Program-made: the position numbers and the translations under genes
Part shown: positions 42,795-54,195 of the stretch, one piece after another
How positions within the stretch are numbered: position 1 is the stretch's first letter
How the letters are laid out: each line of letters begins with the position of its first letter
The notes under the pieces: model-generated
What the model was told of the DNA's origin: nothing
The model's database searches: none
The model's input: only the letters and a program-made list of their open reading frames with translations
Assembly (NCBI GenBank): GCA_038380435.1
Contig: JAWZYU010000007.1
Coordinates: 26,267,001-26,331,000 of the forward strand
DNA: 64,000 bases
From: Ryuthela nishihirai
Taxonomy: Eukaryota > Arthropoda > Arachnida > Araneae > Heptathelidae
Reading direction: 5' to 3'

Positions 42795-43320
42795 TGTTTT
42801 GGGGATCAAATACGTAGATTGACTCTTTATGAGGAAGAATTACACTTCCACCTATTTTGAGGATCAAATATATAGATTGTTTTACTCTTTGTGAGAAAGA
42901 GGTAACTTCCAGTTGCTTTTGAGGGTCAAATACGGAGATTGTTTGACTCTTTTTTAGAAAGAGCTACACTTACACCTGTCTTGAAGATCAAATACGTAGA
43001 TTGTTTTGTTCTTTATTAGAAATAGGTACACGTTCACCTGTTTTTGAGGGTCAAATACGGAGATCTTTTGTTTTGCTCTTATTTTAGAAAGAACTACACT
43101 TCCACTTATCTTGAGGATCAAATACGGAGATTTTTTACTCTTTATTTAGAAATAGGTATACTTTCACCTGCTTTTGAGGGTCAAATACGAAGTGTTTCTG
43201 CTCTTTTTTTTTTAAAGAATTACACTTTTTCCTGTTTTGAGGGTCAAATACGAAGTGTTTTTGCCCATTTTTTTAGAAAGAATTACACTTCTACCTGTCT
43301 TGAGGATCAAATACGTAGAA
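42795..43320. repeat. 62-63-bp minisatellite, about nine units
   Basis: The core GAGGRTCAAATACGNAGA recurs at about 42801, 42859, 42921, 42983, 43046, 43113, 43176, 43239 and 43302. Each unit also holds TTTAGAAAGARYTACACTTC and CACCTG. Two subtypes, GAGGATC with CGTAGA and GAGGGTC with CGGAGA, partly alternate, which suggests a dimeric expansion step. Confidence 0.85.
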
Positions 43321-43342
43321 TACAGATTACTAGTTTGCATAT

Positions 43343-43655
43343 CTAAAAAAAATAAGAATAAGGGACAGATTTTTTAAAACTAGAATAAGATTTTTTGAAA
43401 CTAGAATAAGGGACAGATTTTTTACTTTTCTGCATACGATGTTTAAATTGAGTCACATAATATTGTTTTAAATAACTATCACCAAACCTAAGTTCTAATG
43501 CAGAAACTAGACTTTGATAATCAAGTCGTTTTTCTTCTGGAACTGACTGCAAAACTTCCGCAGCAGAATTTCTTAAGGAAGCTGCAAGAAAACTGGCCTT
43601 TTGGAATTCATTCCACTCATTGGCTCTAGCGATAACTTCAAATTGGTTTTAAAAT
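43343..43655 (-). pseudogene. Gag-like fragment of a Gypsy-type LTR retrotransposon
   Basis: The minus strand reads FEVIARANEWNEFQKASFLA, then a leucine/alanine-rich stretch, LQSVPEEKRLDYQSLVSALE and LRFGDSYLKQYYVTQFKHRM. This matches the capsid-type Gag pattern of arthropod Gypsy elements as I know it. After that, the sequence dissolves into short tandem copies of ACTAGAATAAGGGACAGATT. There is no nucleocapsid, protease or polymerase beside it, so it is an isolated remnant. Confidence 0.7.
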
Positions 43656-43667
43656 ATAGTTATTAAT

Positions 43668-43693
43668 ACTCACGCTCAGTGCCTATCCATTTT
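43668..43693 (+). repeat. Dispersed CTCACGCTCAGT motif, copy 3
   Basis: ACTCACGCTCAGTGCCTATC plus CATTTT lies just upstream (in Gag sense) of the Gag-like fragment. This is the best hint that the motif belongs to an LTR element. Confidence 0.55.
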
Positions 43694-43699
43694 GTAATT

Positions 43700-44480
43700 C
43701 GCAACAATATTTAAAATATTGATTTCTGCGAAATGTATAAACAACTCGCAAATATTTTTATCGAAATCACAGGGTATGTTTGTATATAAAATTAAATCTT
43801 AAAACCATTTCCTGAAGACGTTGTTGTTTAATGCTTGAGTGAAGTAGACTTCTTTGGGGATTATTTTCCTACATAAGATTGAAATTTGCGTTCCACTCTT
43901 CCTGAATAATGATGAAATCTCGTAATACATATAGGAACATATTTGCATAGAGAAGATGGCCTTATATTGAGGATTCGTTTAGTTCGTTTTTCGCACATCA
44001 GATGCTTTATCTGGTGCTCGACAAAAACTTCTAAAACATGTAGGAATAATAAAAGATGTTTCAAGCCACAACGTGACAAAATGAAAATTGTAACTTATTT
44101 CGATGAAATGTAATATTTAAAAAATATCTTCGTAACTTACCCAGAGTAAACCAGAACACATATCGCCTCTGTGAAGATGGGGATGCTCGTTTGCAAAGAG
44201 AATGGAGTGTATATTCACAGACTTTTGCATCCTATAAAAGTTTTAATTCGAATCGATGGATGATTGGGAGAATGTAAATAATAATATTTCAGAAGTAATT
44301 ATATAACATGGAATGCATTTCTTTTGCATCCCTTAAAACGAAAAGTTTTTATTCATCCCCACGCCTTTCTCTTTTGAGAATAAGGGACAGAGTTGTGTCA
44401 GTGTAATACATTTGATACTCTAGCACCGAAATTTCCAATTTCTATCATAAACAGATTGTTTGCAATAAATAAAAAATAAA
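43700..44480. other. No recognised gene
   Basis: AT-rich sequence; a GAATAAGGGACAGAG piece near 44380 echoes the repeats at 43360-43420 and 49401-49439. Confidence 0.4.
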
Positions 44481-44483
44481 TAA

Positions 44484-44655
44484 ATACCCCCTCAAGCAGC
44501 TGCTTGCCACAGAGGTCTGACAGGAGCCTGTCAGTTTATATGCCAGAGGAGAAGGTCTGTGAGGATGGCAGGACCTCAGCAGAAAATCGACACATACATC
44601 CATGCCTTACCCAGGGCTCGAACCCAGGTCCCTTAGATCAATAGCCAAGCACGCT
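44484..44655 (-). mobile_element. SINE2, nearly complete
   Basis: ATACCCCCTCAAGCAGCTGC through GGGCTCGAACCCAGGTCCCT (B box on the minus strand) to AGCCAAGCACGCTAA; the A box region is partly missing. A (TAAA)n-like run lies at its 3' side (44465-44483). Confidence 0.88.
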
Positions 44656-44659
44656 AAAA

Positions 44660-45300
44660 CATTCCTTAAATATTCCATATTTTCAACATTTAGTGCACGC
44701 TAGTGATGAAAATCTGAACTACCTGAGGATATGAAGAGATATGAATTATAATATTTCATTAGTACCTATGCAACTAAGAAAAACCATTTCCAGTTACCTC
44801 TTAGGAAAAAACAAAAACTTCTTTTTCCCATCCCCGTGGATTAAGGGAGCAACGCATTGTTTTCAATGCAAACTTCATGAAATTCACATTCCATTACAAA
44901 GTTTAAAATTTCTGGGATGCTTTATTATGATTTACCATGATTTAGACTATTTTCCATTAGTACCTCTCGGTTCAATCATGTTTGTACTGGTCAGAAAATT
45001 GTCCGAGCTCTTTGGACCCACATCAATGTTTCTAAGCCAGTTGTTATTCATGACAAAATAAAATATTTCGAATCTCATTAGTGGGTCAGATGATTTCGTT
45101 TAGACATCCTTCACTTCAAGATTAAAACGTAAACCTAAGAGTACCTTTAATGGCAGAAATGCCCATCAAAATTATATTTAATTGCTTAAAGAAATTCATT
45201 CCTGCATTACAGTGAAACCATCGTGTCAAAATAACGGGGCGAATTGGTTATCTTTCCACTTTAATTCCTCAATTAGGCTTTTGCCATCCATAGACCAAAA
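44660..45300. other. No recognised gene
   Basis: A 106-codon frame (44741-45061, +) is hydrophobic and AT-driven. No motif is recognised, and I do not call it a gene. Confidence 0.35.
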
Positions 45301-45304
45301 ATAA

Positions 45305-45815
45305 AAATATCCCTCAAGCAACGCTTGCTAGAGAGGTCTGACTGGAGACTGTCAGTTTAATACGCGATAGAGACGATCTGTGAGGGAGGCGACACCTCAG
45401 CAGAACGATACAAGTTTCCATGCCTTACCCGGGCTCGTCCAAGGCCACCTTGAATCACGAGGCCGGCTTTGAGCGAAAGGAGGGAAGAAAGGAAGGAAAT
45501 TAATTATGCATAAAAATTCAAATGATGTAATATGTTTGAAATTTAAGTTAACTTTATTTTAACTGATTTTAAACTAAATGGATTTATTTATTCATAAGGA
45601 TTTTATTAAAAAATTAAGAATATTTCAAAATTAATTACCATGTTTTTCAAAATAAGTAACTACCAGTCGAAATTTTAAAAATTTAACTAAAGTAACTACC
45701 GCTATATTTTTCAAAAACAGGTCTTCAGTTACTGGCAGTGTCCTAGACTGTTGTATCGAGGTGGCCTTGGCTCGTCCATCTGATCCACTTGCTAACCACG
45801 CTAACCACTCGTTCG
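45305..45815 (-). mobile_element. Diverged SINE2, split
   Basis: The 3' half (CCCTCAAGCAACGCTTGCTA, AGAGGTCTGACTGGAGACTG) to the B box lies at 45305-45440. The head (GCTAACCACGCTAACCACTC) reappears at about 45790-45815. CCAAGGCCACCTT at the first break and GAGGTGGCCTTGG at the second are inverted copies, consistent with ends of an inserted piece of about 320 bp. Confidence 0.65.
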
Positions 45816-45929
45816 ATGGAACAAAATGAATTTTTATTTCCAAAGGAACGGTACATATTATACTAATTGAACTTTTTATTATTGTGATGTCAATATTTAA
45901 TATAATAAATATTTAAAAAACTGATGGTA

Positions 45930-46150
45930 GCACTAAAATTTTTATAAAAACGTTACTCTATCTTCTGATATAATTATCATATGGCATTTATGTTTGAATA
46001 CAGATTACTAGTTTGCATACTAATATAGTTCTAAAAGTATTCTAATATTGTCAAATAACTCTGAGAGCGTCTAACATTTGCTTTTTTAACAAGAGTTGAA
46101 TTTACCACGATAGGGTACAACGAAATTCGACAGGCGGCGCGCCACTGAAT
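45930..46150 (+). repeat. Dispersed repeat R2, copy 2
   Basis: TTACTCTATCTTCTGATATA and AAATAACTCTGAGAGCGTCT correspond in order to 22595-22800. Confidence 0.55.
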
Positions 46151-46154
46151 TAAC

Positions 46155-46505
46155 GCATATCCAAAGCTTTACCTCTCCTTATAGATTCTTTGGTTAGAGG
46201 GCGGAATCAAAGCTTAGTGACTAAGGGTATTTCAGTCGTAGATATCAGAAAATTAAACAAAAATTCATATCCGTCAAAGGCGCTCAAGATTAAATTGTGG
46301 TCGAAGTGACGGTGGAAGAATCAAGAGGCGACTAAGGCCTGGGATTTTTTTTTTATTTCTAGCATAAATAGATCGTTTGCAATATTCGTTTAAAGTTGAC
46401 AGTTTTTCAACATTTCCCGCCTTTAGAGGGCTATTTACTCAATATCTATCCAACTAAAATATTTTTTTTTTAGATTTATCTATAGAAATGTATAGAGGCT
46501 CAAAT
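46155..46505. other. No recognised feature
   Basis: AT-rich sequence without supported genes or repeats. Confidence 0.45.
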
Positions 46506-46513
46506 CTATAGAG

Positions 46514-46810
46514 CAAGGGTTCTCAATGTGGGATACGCGGTAAAATGTTTTGCGGTCCGGTGTGAGAGCTCAAATGTCGCTAGATCTAGTAACAAAGTCG
46601 TTACGTTGGCAACACTGCTGGGGAGAAATGTCATTTTTTGTGTTTATCGATGTATGTAATTTATGAATACAAATTTAATGTGTGTGTATATATATATATG
46701 TTTTATTTTATTCCAATTGTTATACTATAACTATAGTTTTATCTATCTATACGCCAGTTACATACATATTTTCAGCGGGTACGTGAAGCATAAAAGTTTG
46801 AGAACCACTG
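46514..46810. mobile_element. hAT-type MITE, copy 2
   Basis: The ends CAAGGGTTCTCAATGTGG and the complement of AAAGTTTGAGAACCACTG are flanked by CTATAGAG (46506-46513) and GTATAGAG (46811-46818), an 8-bp duplication with one change. It is the same family as 9537-9734 in opposite orientation, but longer because of an internal (TA)n and extra sequence. Confidence 0.85.
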
Positions 46811-46954
46811 GTATAGAGGAATATTTTTAGTGAACTTGTATGAACAATGAAAGCCTAATACGTCTATTTTTTTTACAATTTTGTTGTTTGGACTCCAGTG
46901 AACAATTTTTTTAACTGAGTTGCCAAACAACATATATGACAGAAAAAACGACGA

Positions 46955-47045
46955 TTCATAACCTTGATTCGAACCCGGACCTGGCAAATGCAGCGTCACC
47001 ATCAAAGCGGCATACGCCATTCATCAGACATCCCCCAATCTTATA
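46955..47045 (-). other. tRNA-like sequence with B box
   Basis: The minus strand contains GGTGACGCTGCATTTGCCAG and GTCCGGGTTCGAATC, a good B box. The A box (TGGCGTATGCCGC region) is poor and no cloverleaf closes. It may be the head of a third SINE family or a tRNA pseudogene. Confidence 0.35.
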
Positions 47046-47053
47046 CTTGAGTG

Positions 47054-47165
47054 GAGACGGGAGTGACTCAGAAGGTAGCACGTCGGATCGTAATCTGAAG
47101 TTCTCTGGTTCCACTCCTAACTGTACCCGCTTTGACATCTATCTCCGCTAGCCCTGACCTTGGTC
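47054..47165 (+). mobile_element. SINE1 head, old fragment
   Basis: GACTCAGAAGGTAGCACGTC, GATCGTAATCTGAAGTTCTC and GTTCCACTCC keep the layout of the SINE1 head and are followed by ATCTATCTCCGCTAGCCC. The body is absent. Confidence 0.7.
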
Positions 47166-47399
47166 ATTTTCTACTTTTATATAAATTTACTTTTCGTTTT
47201 TCAATGCTGTGCTACGGCGGCCTAGCAGATGAGTCACCGCTGCTGTTGACTTTTCTACTGCAGTCCATAGCCTGCTAGAAAATGGCCAAGAACGTATTTT
47301 TAAATATACAAATAGAAAATCAATCATAATTTGCCTACGACATATATATAATTATGAATTAACGCATATCTAAATAAATCATGTTTTTCGATAAACGTT

Positions 47400-47530
47400 T
47401 GTAAGGAGATTAGCAAAAGAGTTCACCAGTAATAAAAACAGAAAAATGTAAGAATTATTTAGTTGTTACGACTACCTATGCTGACGTCATAATTTGGTCC
47501 ACTGGCTTTATACTATAGGAGGTGTTGGTT
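47400..47530 (-). repeat. Dispersed repeat R3, copy 2
   Basis: The reverse complement of this segment carries CCAACACCTCCTATAGTATA, GACCAAATTATGACGTCAGC and TTTTATTACTGGTGAACTC in the same order as 29118-29245. Confidence 0.55.
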
Positions 47531-47561
47531 TTGTTTAATGGTAATACATGATGAATTTTCC

Positions 47562-48390
47562 AAAATATCGTGGCAGGTTTTCGCTGAGTCGGTAGCGCGC
47601 CAGACTCATAATTTGCAGCTTCCCCGTTTTAGTTCCACTTGGGCCAGCATTGAGATTTATTTCCGCAAAACTCTCCGCAAAACTCTCCCTGTCCATGGTG
47701 AGAGGTTGGGTTCGGTTGTTTTACCTCTGAGAGGCACTTTTTTGCACACCATGTGCTAAATGGCCATGTCACAAGGACCTCAAAGGCTCAGAGAAGATTG
47801 GGGGAGGGGACTCACTGGAACAGCTGTTGGGAGACGGATGGTAGCCTTCCGTCAAGGTTACGTGTTCATCCAGCGTGTTCTTTATCGTGCACACGGTATG
47901 GCTCTCCCGCACACGGGGCGACGGCTTAACGTCTCATCCGACGGACGACGGCCTTTCCAAGCTCATCGGTGTCCCCAACTGATCGTGGGCAGGACGGAAA
48001 AACTTGCTTAGATAAATCTCAACGCTGACCCAACTGGTACTCGAACCTGGGAACTGCAGATTACGAGCCTGGCGCGCTACCGACTGAGCAACCCCCGCCC
48101 CTCACGGTCAGAGGAGACACCGATGGGCTTGAAAAGACAGCCTTCCGTCAGATGGGACGTTAAGCTATGGTTCAGTGTGCCGGAGAGTCATACTCTGTGT
48201 AATTAACACGCTGGATGGCCTTGATAGAAGGCTACCATCAATTTCCTAACAACGTTCCATTGGGTGCCCTTCCCCTAAACTTCTCTGAGCCCTCGAGGAT
48301 ACTTGTGACTGGTTTTGTGACCTCTGGGGTTCTTGTGACCTGGAAAGGGCAACAAAGCGCCGCTCAGAGGTATAGCAACCCAATTTCTGT
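47562..48390 (+). mobile_element. SINE1 host copy interrupted by an opposite SINE1
   Basis: The head (GCTGAGTCGGTAGCGCGCCA, with ACTCATAATTTGC, an anticodon-like CAT) and the first body bases reach about 47703. The body resumes at 48103 (CACGGTCAGAGGAGACACCG) and ends GCCGCTCAGAGGTATAGCAA near 48385. An 11-bp tandem duplication, CGCAAAACTCT, occurs at about 47665-47690. Confidence 0.88.
47704..48102 (-). mobile_element. SINE1 nested in opposite orientation
   Basis: A complete copy from GGTTGGGTTCGGTTGTTTTA to the head (GCGCTACCGACTGAGCAACC, CCCGCCCCT). It interrupts the host SINE between its CATGGTGAG and CACGGTCAG, so the host is older. Confidence 0.88.
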
Positions 48391-49129
48391 TATTACAGTA
48401 CGACTGCACAAGATGAGAAGATACCTAAAGGCGAATTTAGCCGAATATCACGGAAAGTCAATGTAACTGAAAAGTTCTAGGGAAACTCGCATGACTGCTT
48501 GGCAAACACAATGCTATTGGCGAAACACTGCAGTAAAGGAAAATCATTAGAGCGTGAAAGAAGGGAAATTGCTTTTCAGAGAATGCAAATATCATTACCT
48601 CCTCTTCTGTCATATCATGCAAAAGACAACAGTTGTTACTACAACATAAATATTATTAATATATTATAATAAATTATATCTATAATATTTTTATCCGTGA
48701 AAATTCGATGTTTATTATCTCTGTAACTGGTCTTGACCTAATTCGCTGTCGGTCATTCTTAGGCGAAAGCTATTGGTGACATTCCCAGTTTAATAACGAA
48801 CGACAGTTGACCGAGTAAGAATTCTTTCAATTGCAAAGAGCGGGAAGTGGAATCTCCGTAGTATCTATAGAGTCGGCGGCGATCGATGGTGAGACTTGAA
48901 TTGTGCTTTTGGCGAATTGAAAGTAGATGCAAAGTGCATTGAAATTTGCAATATTTTGATTAGATCGCACCACAAAACGAACAGATATAGTTCAGAATAA
49001 AATGTCACAACTCCAAAATCACAACTCCAAAATCTAAACATATTGCAGTTCGTTTGTTTTCATACGCTCGACGGCTGTTTTGCAAAAAAGCAATCATTAT
49101 GCGCTCACAAAGATATTTCATAATATTAG

Positions 49130-49240
49130 AATATTTTATGAAAAAATATAAAACTATGTAAAATAATACCCTTTTTCAAATATAAAAAACATCTAATATT
49201 ATATTAGAAGGTACCTTAGTGTTTTCATAACATTTTTCTT
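49130..49240 (-). repeat. Dispersed repeat R2, copy 3 (partial)
   Basis: The minus strand carries GTTATGAAAACACTAAGGTA and CCTTCTAATATAATATTAG, matching the first part of 22595-22660. Confidence 0.45.
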
Positions 49241-49400
49241 TCTTTTCAGAACTTCCATTAGTTTTTCTAAAACATTTTTGTGGTGAAATCTAAAATCTAA
49301 CGTAAAACTTTTAAAAAATATTTGACTACATTTATATTTTTAGAAATGAAATTTCACGTCTCTCGCTTAACCTATTGATGATATATAAGTTTAACTCGGT

Positions 49401-49439
49401 AAATAAAGGAGACAGACACACACTCTGTCCCTTTATTTA
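49401..49439. repeat. Small hairpin
   Basis: AAATAAAGGAGACAG and CTGTCCCTTTATTT pair around a short ACACACACT loop, with one unpaired base. An AATAAGGGACAGA theme also occurs at 43360 and 44380. Confidence 0.6.
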
Positions 49440-50711
49440 TAACACGATGGCTTCAGTGTAATGCAGGAATTATATTATCGGATATTGTCGAAATTCTGTG
49501 AGAAACTTCGTAATACAGCCTCACTAGAGTCTTGGGAAAATATTCCGTCCAAACAAGCAAAATGTGATGAAAATCTTTCGTACCACGTTTCATAAAAATC
49601 TCTTTATAGTAAGTACCATGGCCGGATTTACACTTCACATGCCCCTAGGCACACGAAATGGTAGTGCCCCCTATGATTAAACAGTAGTTCTTTCAATATC
49701 GTATAAAAATACAACCACAAAGAAAGGAAATAATTGTGATGAAAATTGATGTAGGAATTTCAACCTAATAGAATTTTGTTAATAATGGTAAAATTTATGT
49801 AATAAATTAATTTTATAGCTGGTATATAACTTGTAATATTCAATATGCAGTAATATTTAAAAATCGAATTATTCATTTGAAATTTAAACATTTTTTTCCT
49901 TGCTTGTTGTGCTCTGAGATTGAATAAATTTTAATAAATTATCAAAAGTATTGGAACATTTCCATCTTTTGCGAATAGAACACTGTATTCAAAGTTCCCT
50001 AACTTTGAATTGAGCATTTGCAGCAAAATGTTACAAGAAACGAAAAACCTAAAATATTTCCCAAATACAATTTTCAAGCAATATTTGTTTACTAAGTAAA
50101 GAGTTCTTCAAATTGAAATATTTAACATCACTGTTGGTACTCGTCAGAATTTATGTTAAATTTTTAGCAAGTAGTTTACTGAGATAAAGATTGATTTTAA
50201 AATTTTGGAAAATATTTTGCACTGCACCAATTTTAAAACAGTGTCCAGGACGAAGGTAATAGTGACATCTGTTCTCAACCATTTCTACTTCAATAACTCT
50301 TTAAACAATAACCTAATATTTTCTGAAATCGAAATTTGGATAAACATTCAGTAATGAGGTATCACATAAAATGTCCTGTAGGCAAGAAACTCTTGAAATC
50401 CCACTCAGCGCACCCAAATTTTTTTTCAGCTAATAATTTCAAGTGTTTTTTTTTGTCTACAGTACTTTTCTCTGTGATACTTTATTACTGAATTATTTAT
50501 ATAACATTGTGAGCGTGAGTGCAAAATATTACTTTCATTATGTGAGACAGCTTGTTGGCCTATTTCCGACGTAGAACGACAGCCGGAGGATTAAGAATTT
50601 TTTTAATCGAAAATTATAAGTGAAATTTCCGTAGAATCTCGATGGCAACGTTTGAATTGTGCTTTTGACGAACTGAAGATACAAGTGTTTGGCAAGCATT
50701 TTTCGTCTAAG

Positions 50712-51046
50712 TTGGGTTGTTTTACCTCTGAGCGGCACTTTTTTTGCACACCATGGGCTAAATGGCCAGGTCACAGCTGTTGGGAGAGAGATGGTAGCCT
50801 CCCGTCAAGGCCATCTAGCTTGTTCTTTAACGTGCACAGGGTATGGCTCTCCCGCACACGGAGCCACGGCTTAACGTCCCATCCGACGGACGGCGGCATT
50901 TCCAAGCCCATCGGTGTCCCCTACTGACCGTGGGCAGGGCGGGAAATTTTGCGGAGATAAATCTGAACGCTGACCCAGCTGGGACTCGAACCTGGGAACT
51001 ACAGATTACGAGCCTGGCGCGCTACAGACTGAACCACCCCCGCCCC
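50712..51046 (-). mobile_element. SINE1 with internal deletion
   Basis: Flanked by the exact 12-bp duplication TTTTCGTCTAAG (50700-50711 and 51047-51058). Near consensus, but about 55 bp between GGCCAGGTCAC and AGCTGTTGGGAG are deleted. Head and tail are complete. Confidence 0.93.
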
Positions 51047-51059
51047 TTTTCGTCTAAGA

Positions 51060-51378
51060 TTTGCGTCACAAGATCCGTTATTCAAAGGTTCCGTGTATTA
51101 ATATACCTATATATGAAATTTGACAGCATTCATTTGGAGAGTTAGAAGTCTGTAAAACTAAATGGTATGCCAGAAACCTATTTTTCGAGGATCTTCGAAA
51201 TGTGTCCTAATCGAAAACCTAAAGATATTTTTCTTCATTTCACCCATGTTTTGTATGAGAAAGTAAAATTAGTAATTAATTTATTAAATGACCAAAAATT
51301 ATGTAGCTAATTATTATAATGAACGATACTAGATTTGATAAAAATTTGATTAACATGAACTGATTTGGAACAGAGAGA
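51060..51378. other. No recognised feature
   Basis: Short AT-rich gap between two SINE1 copies of opposite orientation. Confidence 0.6.
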
Positions 51379-51391
51379 GACTTTGAATAAT

Positions 51392-52060
51392 CGGGGCGGG
51401 GGCGGGGGCGGCTCAGTCGGTAGCGCGCCAGGCTCGTAATCTGTAGTTCCCAGGTTCGAGTCCCAACTGGGTCATCGTTGAGATTTATCTCCGCAAAATT
51501 CCCCGCCCTGCCCACGGTCAGTAGGGGACACCGATGGGCTTGAAAAGGCCGCGTCGGTAGCGCGCCAGGCTCGTAATCTGTAGTTCCCAGGTTCGAGTCC
51601 CAGCTGGGTCAGCGTTGAGATTTATCTCCGCAAAATTCCCCGCCCTGCCCACGGTCAGTAGGGGACACCGATGGGCTTGAATAAGGCCGCGTCGGTAGCG
51701 CGCCAGGCTCGTAATCTGTAGTTCCCAGGTTCGAGTCCCAGCTGGGTCAGCGTTGAGATTTATCTCCGCAAAATTCCCCGCCCTGCCCACGGTCAGTAGG
51801 GGACACCGATGGGCTTGAAAAGGCCGCCGTCCGTCGGATGGGACGTTAAGCCGTGGCCCCGTGTGGGGGAGAGTCATACCCTGTGCACGTTAAAGAACAC
51901 GCTGGATGGCCTTGACGGGAGGCTACCATCTGTCTCCTAACAGCTGTTCCAGTGGGTCCCCTCCCCCAATCTTCTCTGAGTCTTCGGGGCCCATGTGACC
52001 TGGCCATTTAGCCCCTGGTGTGCAAAAAAGTGCCGCTCAGAGGTAAAACAACCCAATCCA
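51392..52060 (+). mobile_element. SINE1 with a triplicated tRNA-like head
   Basis: The exact 12-bp duplication ACTTTGAATAAT (51380-51391 and 52061-52072) brackets a 669-bp insert. The 139-bp block GTCGGTAGCGCGCCAGGCTC ... GATGGGCTTGAAAAGGCCGC is present three times in tandem (starting near 51417, 51552 and 51691). The rest of a normal body and tail follows. Each block retains most of the A box and a complete B box. The units are almost identical, so the amplification is recent. Confidence 0.95.
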
Positions 52061-52074
52061 ACTTTGAATAATAA

Positions 52075-52690
52075 AAATTGAGGAGAAGAACAGAAGTTGT
52101 TATTTAGTAGTAAAAAAAGGACGTATTATGTTGGTGTTGTTAGGTTAGTGTTTGTGATTTTGAGTGAAAAGGTTGTTTATATTTCGTTCAAGATGAAGCC
52201 TAGTTCCACTGGTGATAAGAAGCCAACAAGAAAAGTTTGCTTTAGGTCCTCTTTAAGGAGTGATCACCGTCTGATGCCTCACATAAATAAAGTGTATAGA
52301 ATTGTTAATGTAACCATGGTATCACAAAGAAATTTCAACAGAAGTTTGCGTTGTTCTGTAAATGTTACGAAATGAAAGGTTCTATTTTGTACTAGGAGTA
52401 AATATTGAAAACAATGTAGCGTAAACATTAGAAAATTAGTTAAGCATAATAAATCATTCTTTTTATAGTATAACTTCATACTGATGAAGACAAAAACTTG
52501 TGTTTAGATAAGATTGTTTTATTTGTATGGTTTTATACCTTTGTAATAAATTACTTCACTTATATTTATGTTTGGTAAGCATACTCTTGAACTCACGCTC
52601 AGTTTTCATCTATTAAATTTATACAATATATAAGATGCTAAATAGGTAAATTGCAAAGTTGCAAAGAATGCATACCAAAAAACAATGGAA
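52075..52690. other. No confirmed gene; dispersed motif copy 4
   Basis: ACTCACGCTCAGTTTTCATC at 52591 repeats the dispersed motif, again after TTTGTAATAAATTAC (about 52540). A 92-codon frame at 52097-52375 (+) is not recognised. Confidence 0.4.
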
Positions 52691-54195
52691 TGTAGCATTA
52701 ATTATTTCATTGGCACCTTCTTACAGAAAAACTTTCACCAACAACCACAACAACCAACTTATGGAGAATTTATAAAACACTATATGATGAATCAACCCCA
52801 GCAAACCCTTTACACTCATATGCTCTAAAAAAACAGCAAAGATATCAAAGAAACAACAGAAATAATTGCAAAATATTTTATAAACCTTCATAATAAACCC
52901 AATAATAAATTAGATAAAAAGTTCAAAAATTTAAATATCTTTCATCATACATTCCAATGCTCAAATACAAATTCTTTAAATGTGCCTTTCACATTATTTG
53001 AAATTAAATTTGCTTTAAAAGCTCTAAAGCCAAACACATCTCCTGGCCCAGATAATATATCCATTAAGCTACTGAAAACTTACCAGATAAATGGATAAAA
53101 AGTTTATTAAAAGAATTTAATAAATTTTGGACAAATAATGAATATCTAGACATTTGGTTAAAAAACTACATGATTTTTCTAAAAAAAGCAAAAAAAAAAA
53201 CCTTACGATAAGCTAAATTCGTATAGACCAATATGTCTAAGCTCAAATGTGTTAAAATTATTTGAGAGAATTATAAGTAACAGACTAAATTGGCACCTTG
53301 AATCAAATAATTTCTTTAACAAAAATATCTTTGGCTTTCGACCAGGTAGATCAACAAAAGACCTAATTTTAAATTTAATATCAGATGCAGAATTTTCAAT
53401 AAACGAAAAAGTCTTTTTAATCATAATTATTGTAGATCTAGAAAAAGCCTTCGACTCCATATCCCTCAGTGTATTACTATATAAAATAAGACAATTAAAA
53501 TTATATTGAAATTTATATAAATTTCTATTCAAATTTATTCAAAATAAAACCTTCCAAGTGAAAATAGGAAAAAATACTTCATCAAATTATTAATTCACAA
53601 ACGGATTAATCTAAGGAGACATATTATTCCCAACATTATTCAATATATATATATAAATGACCTACAAGAAGTTATCACCCCAGAAGTAAAATTTGGATCA
53701 TATGCTGATGATCTCATCTTCTGGACTTATGATGAAAATTTAGATTTAATTCAAAACAGACTTCAGGATACAATTAATAAATTAAATAATTATTGTAAAA
53801 AATGGAACCTAAAAATAGCAACTGAAAAAACTACAATATCATACTTTCAGAAATTTAAAAAACTACCTAAAACTTTTACAATTAAATTAAACAACACAAA
53901 CCTAAATATAACAGATAATTTTAAATTATTAGGAATTATTAGATTTATTAGATATATTAGACTCAAAAATTATATGATCTTCATATGTAGAATCAGCAAA
54001 AAATAAAGCCAATAAATTATTTAATTATCTAAGATACTTAGGAAGCTCAAAATGGGGTTGCTCTAACAAAAACTTATTTTTACTCTATAATTCAATTATC
54101 TTTCCAAAATTTACACATGGAATTGAAATTATAAATACTATTTCCAATACTAAATTAAAACAACTGGAACAACTTCAAATAAAAATTATAATATA
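52690..54195 (+). mobile_element. Non-LTR retrotransposon reverse transcriptase, decayed (LINE A)
   Basis: Read in order across shifted frames on the plus strand: LFEIKFALKALKPNTSPGPD (about 53000), SYRPICLSSNVLKLFERIIS (about 53220), IFGFRPGRSTKD, VDLEKAFDS with a catalytic Asp (about 53430), a worn GDILFPTLFNIYI block (about 53620), FGSYADDLIFW with the YADD catalytic pair (about 53695), then CKKWNLKIATEKT. The one clean frame (53249-53509) covers only the middle. Stops and frameshifts interrupt the rest. The motif set fits Jockey/CR1-superfamily LINEs. The 3' side is interrupted by a SINE1 at 54196. Confidence 0.85.

Larger units (their letters stand above)
48395..50695. other. Long stretch without recognised genes
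   Basis: AT-rich sequence. It holds repeat R2 (49130-49240) and a hairpin (49401-49439). A GGCCGGATTTACACTTCACA ... CCCCTAGGCAC stretch at 49620-49655 looks like a transposon terminus, but its partner was not found. Confidence 0.4.

Noticed and set aside
44741..45061. 106-codon hydrophobic open frame as a gene
   Set aside because: No similarity to a known family, no splice signals or leader, and AT-rich codon content like the surrounding non-coding DNA.
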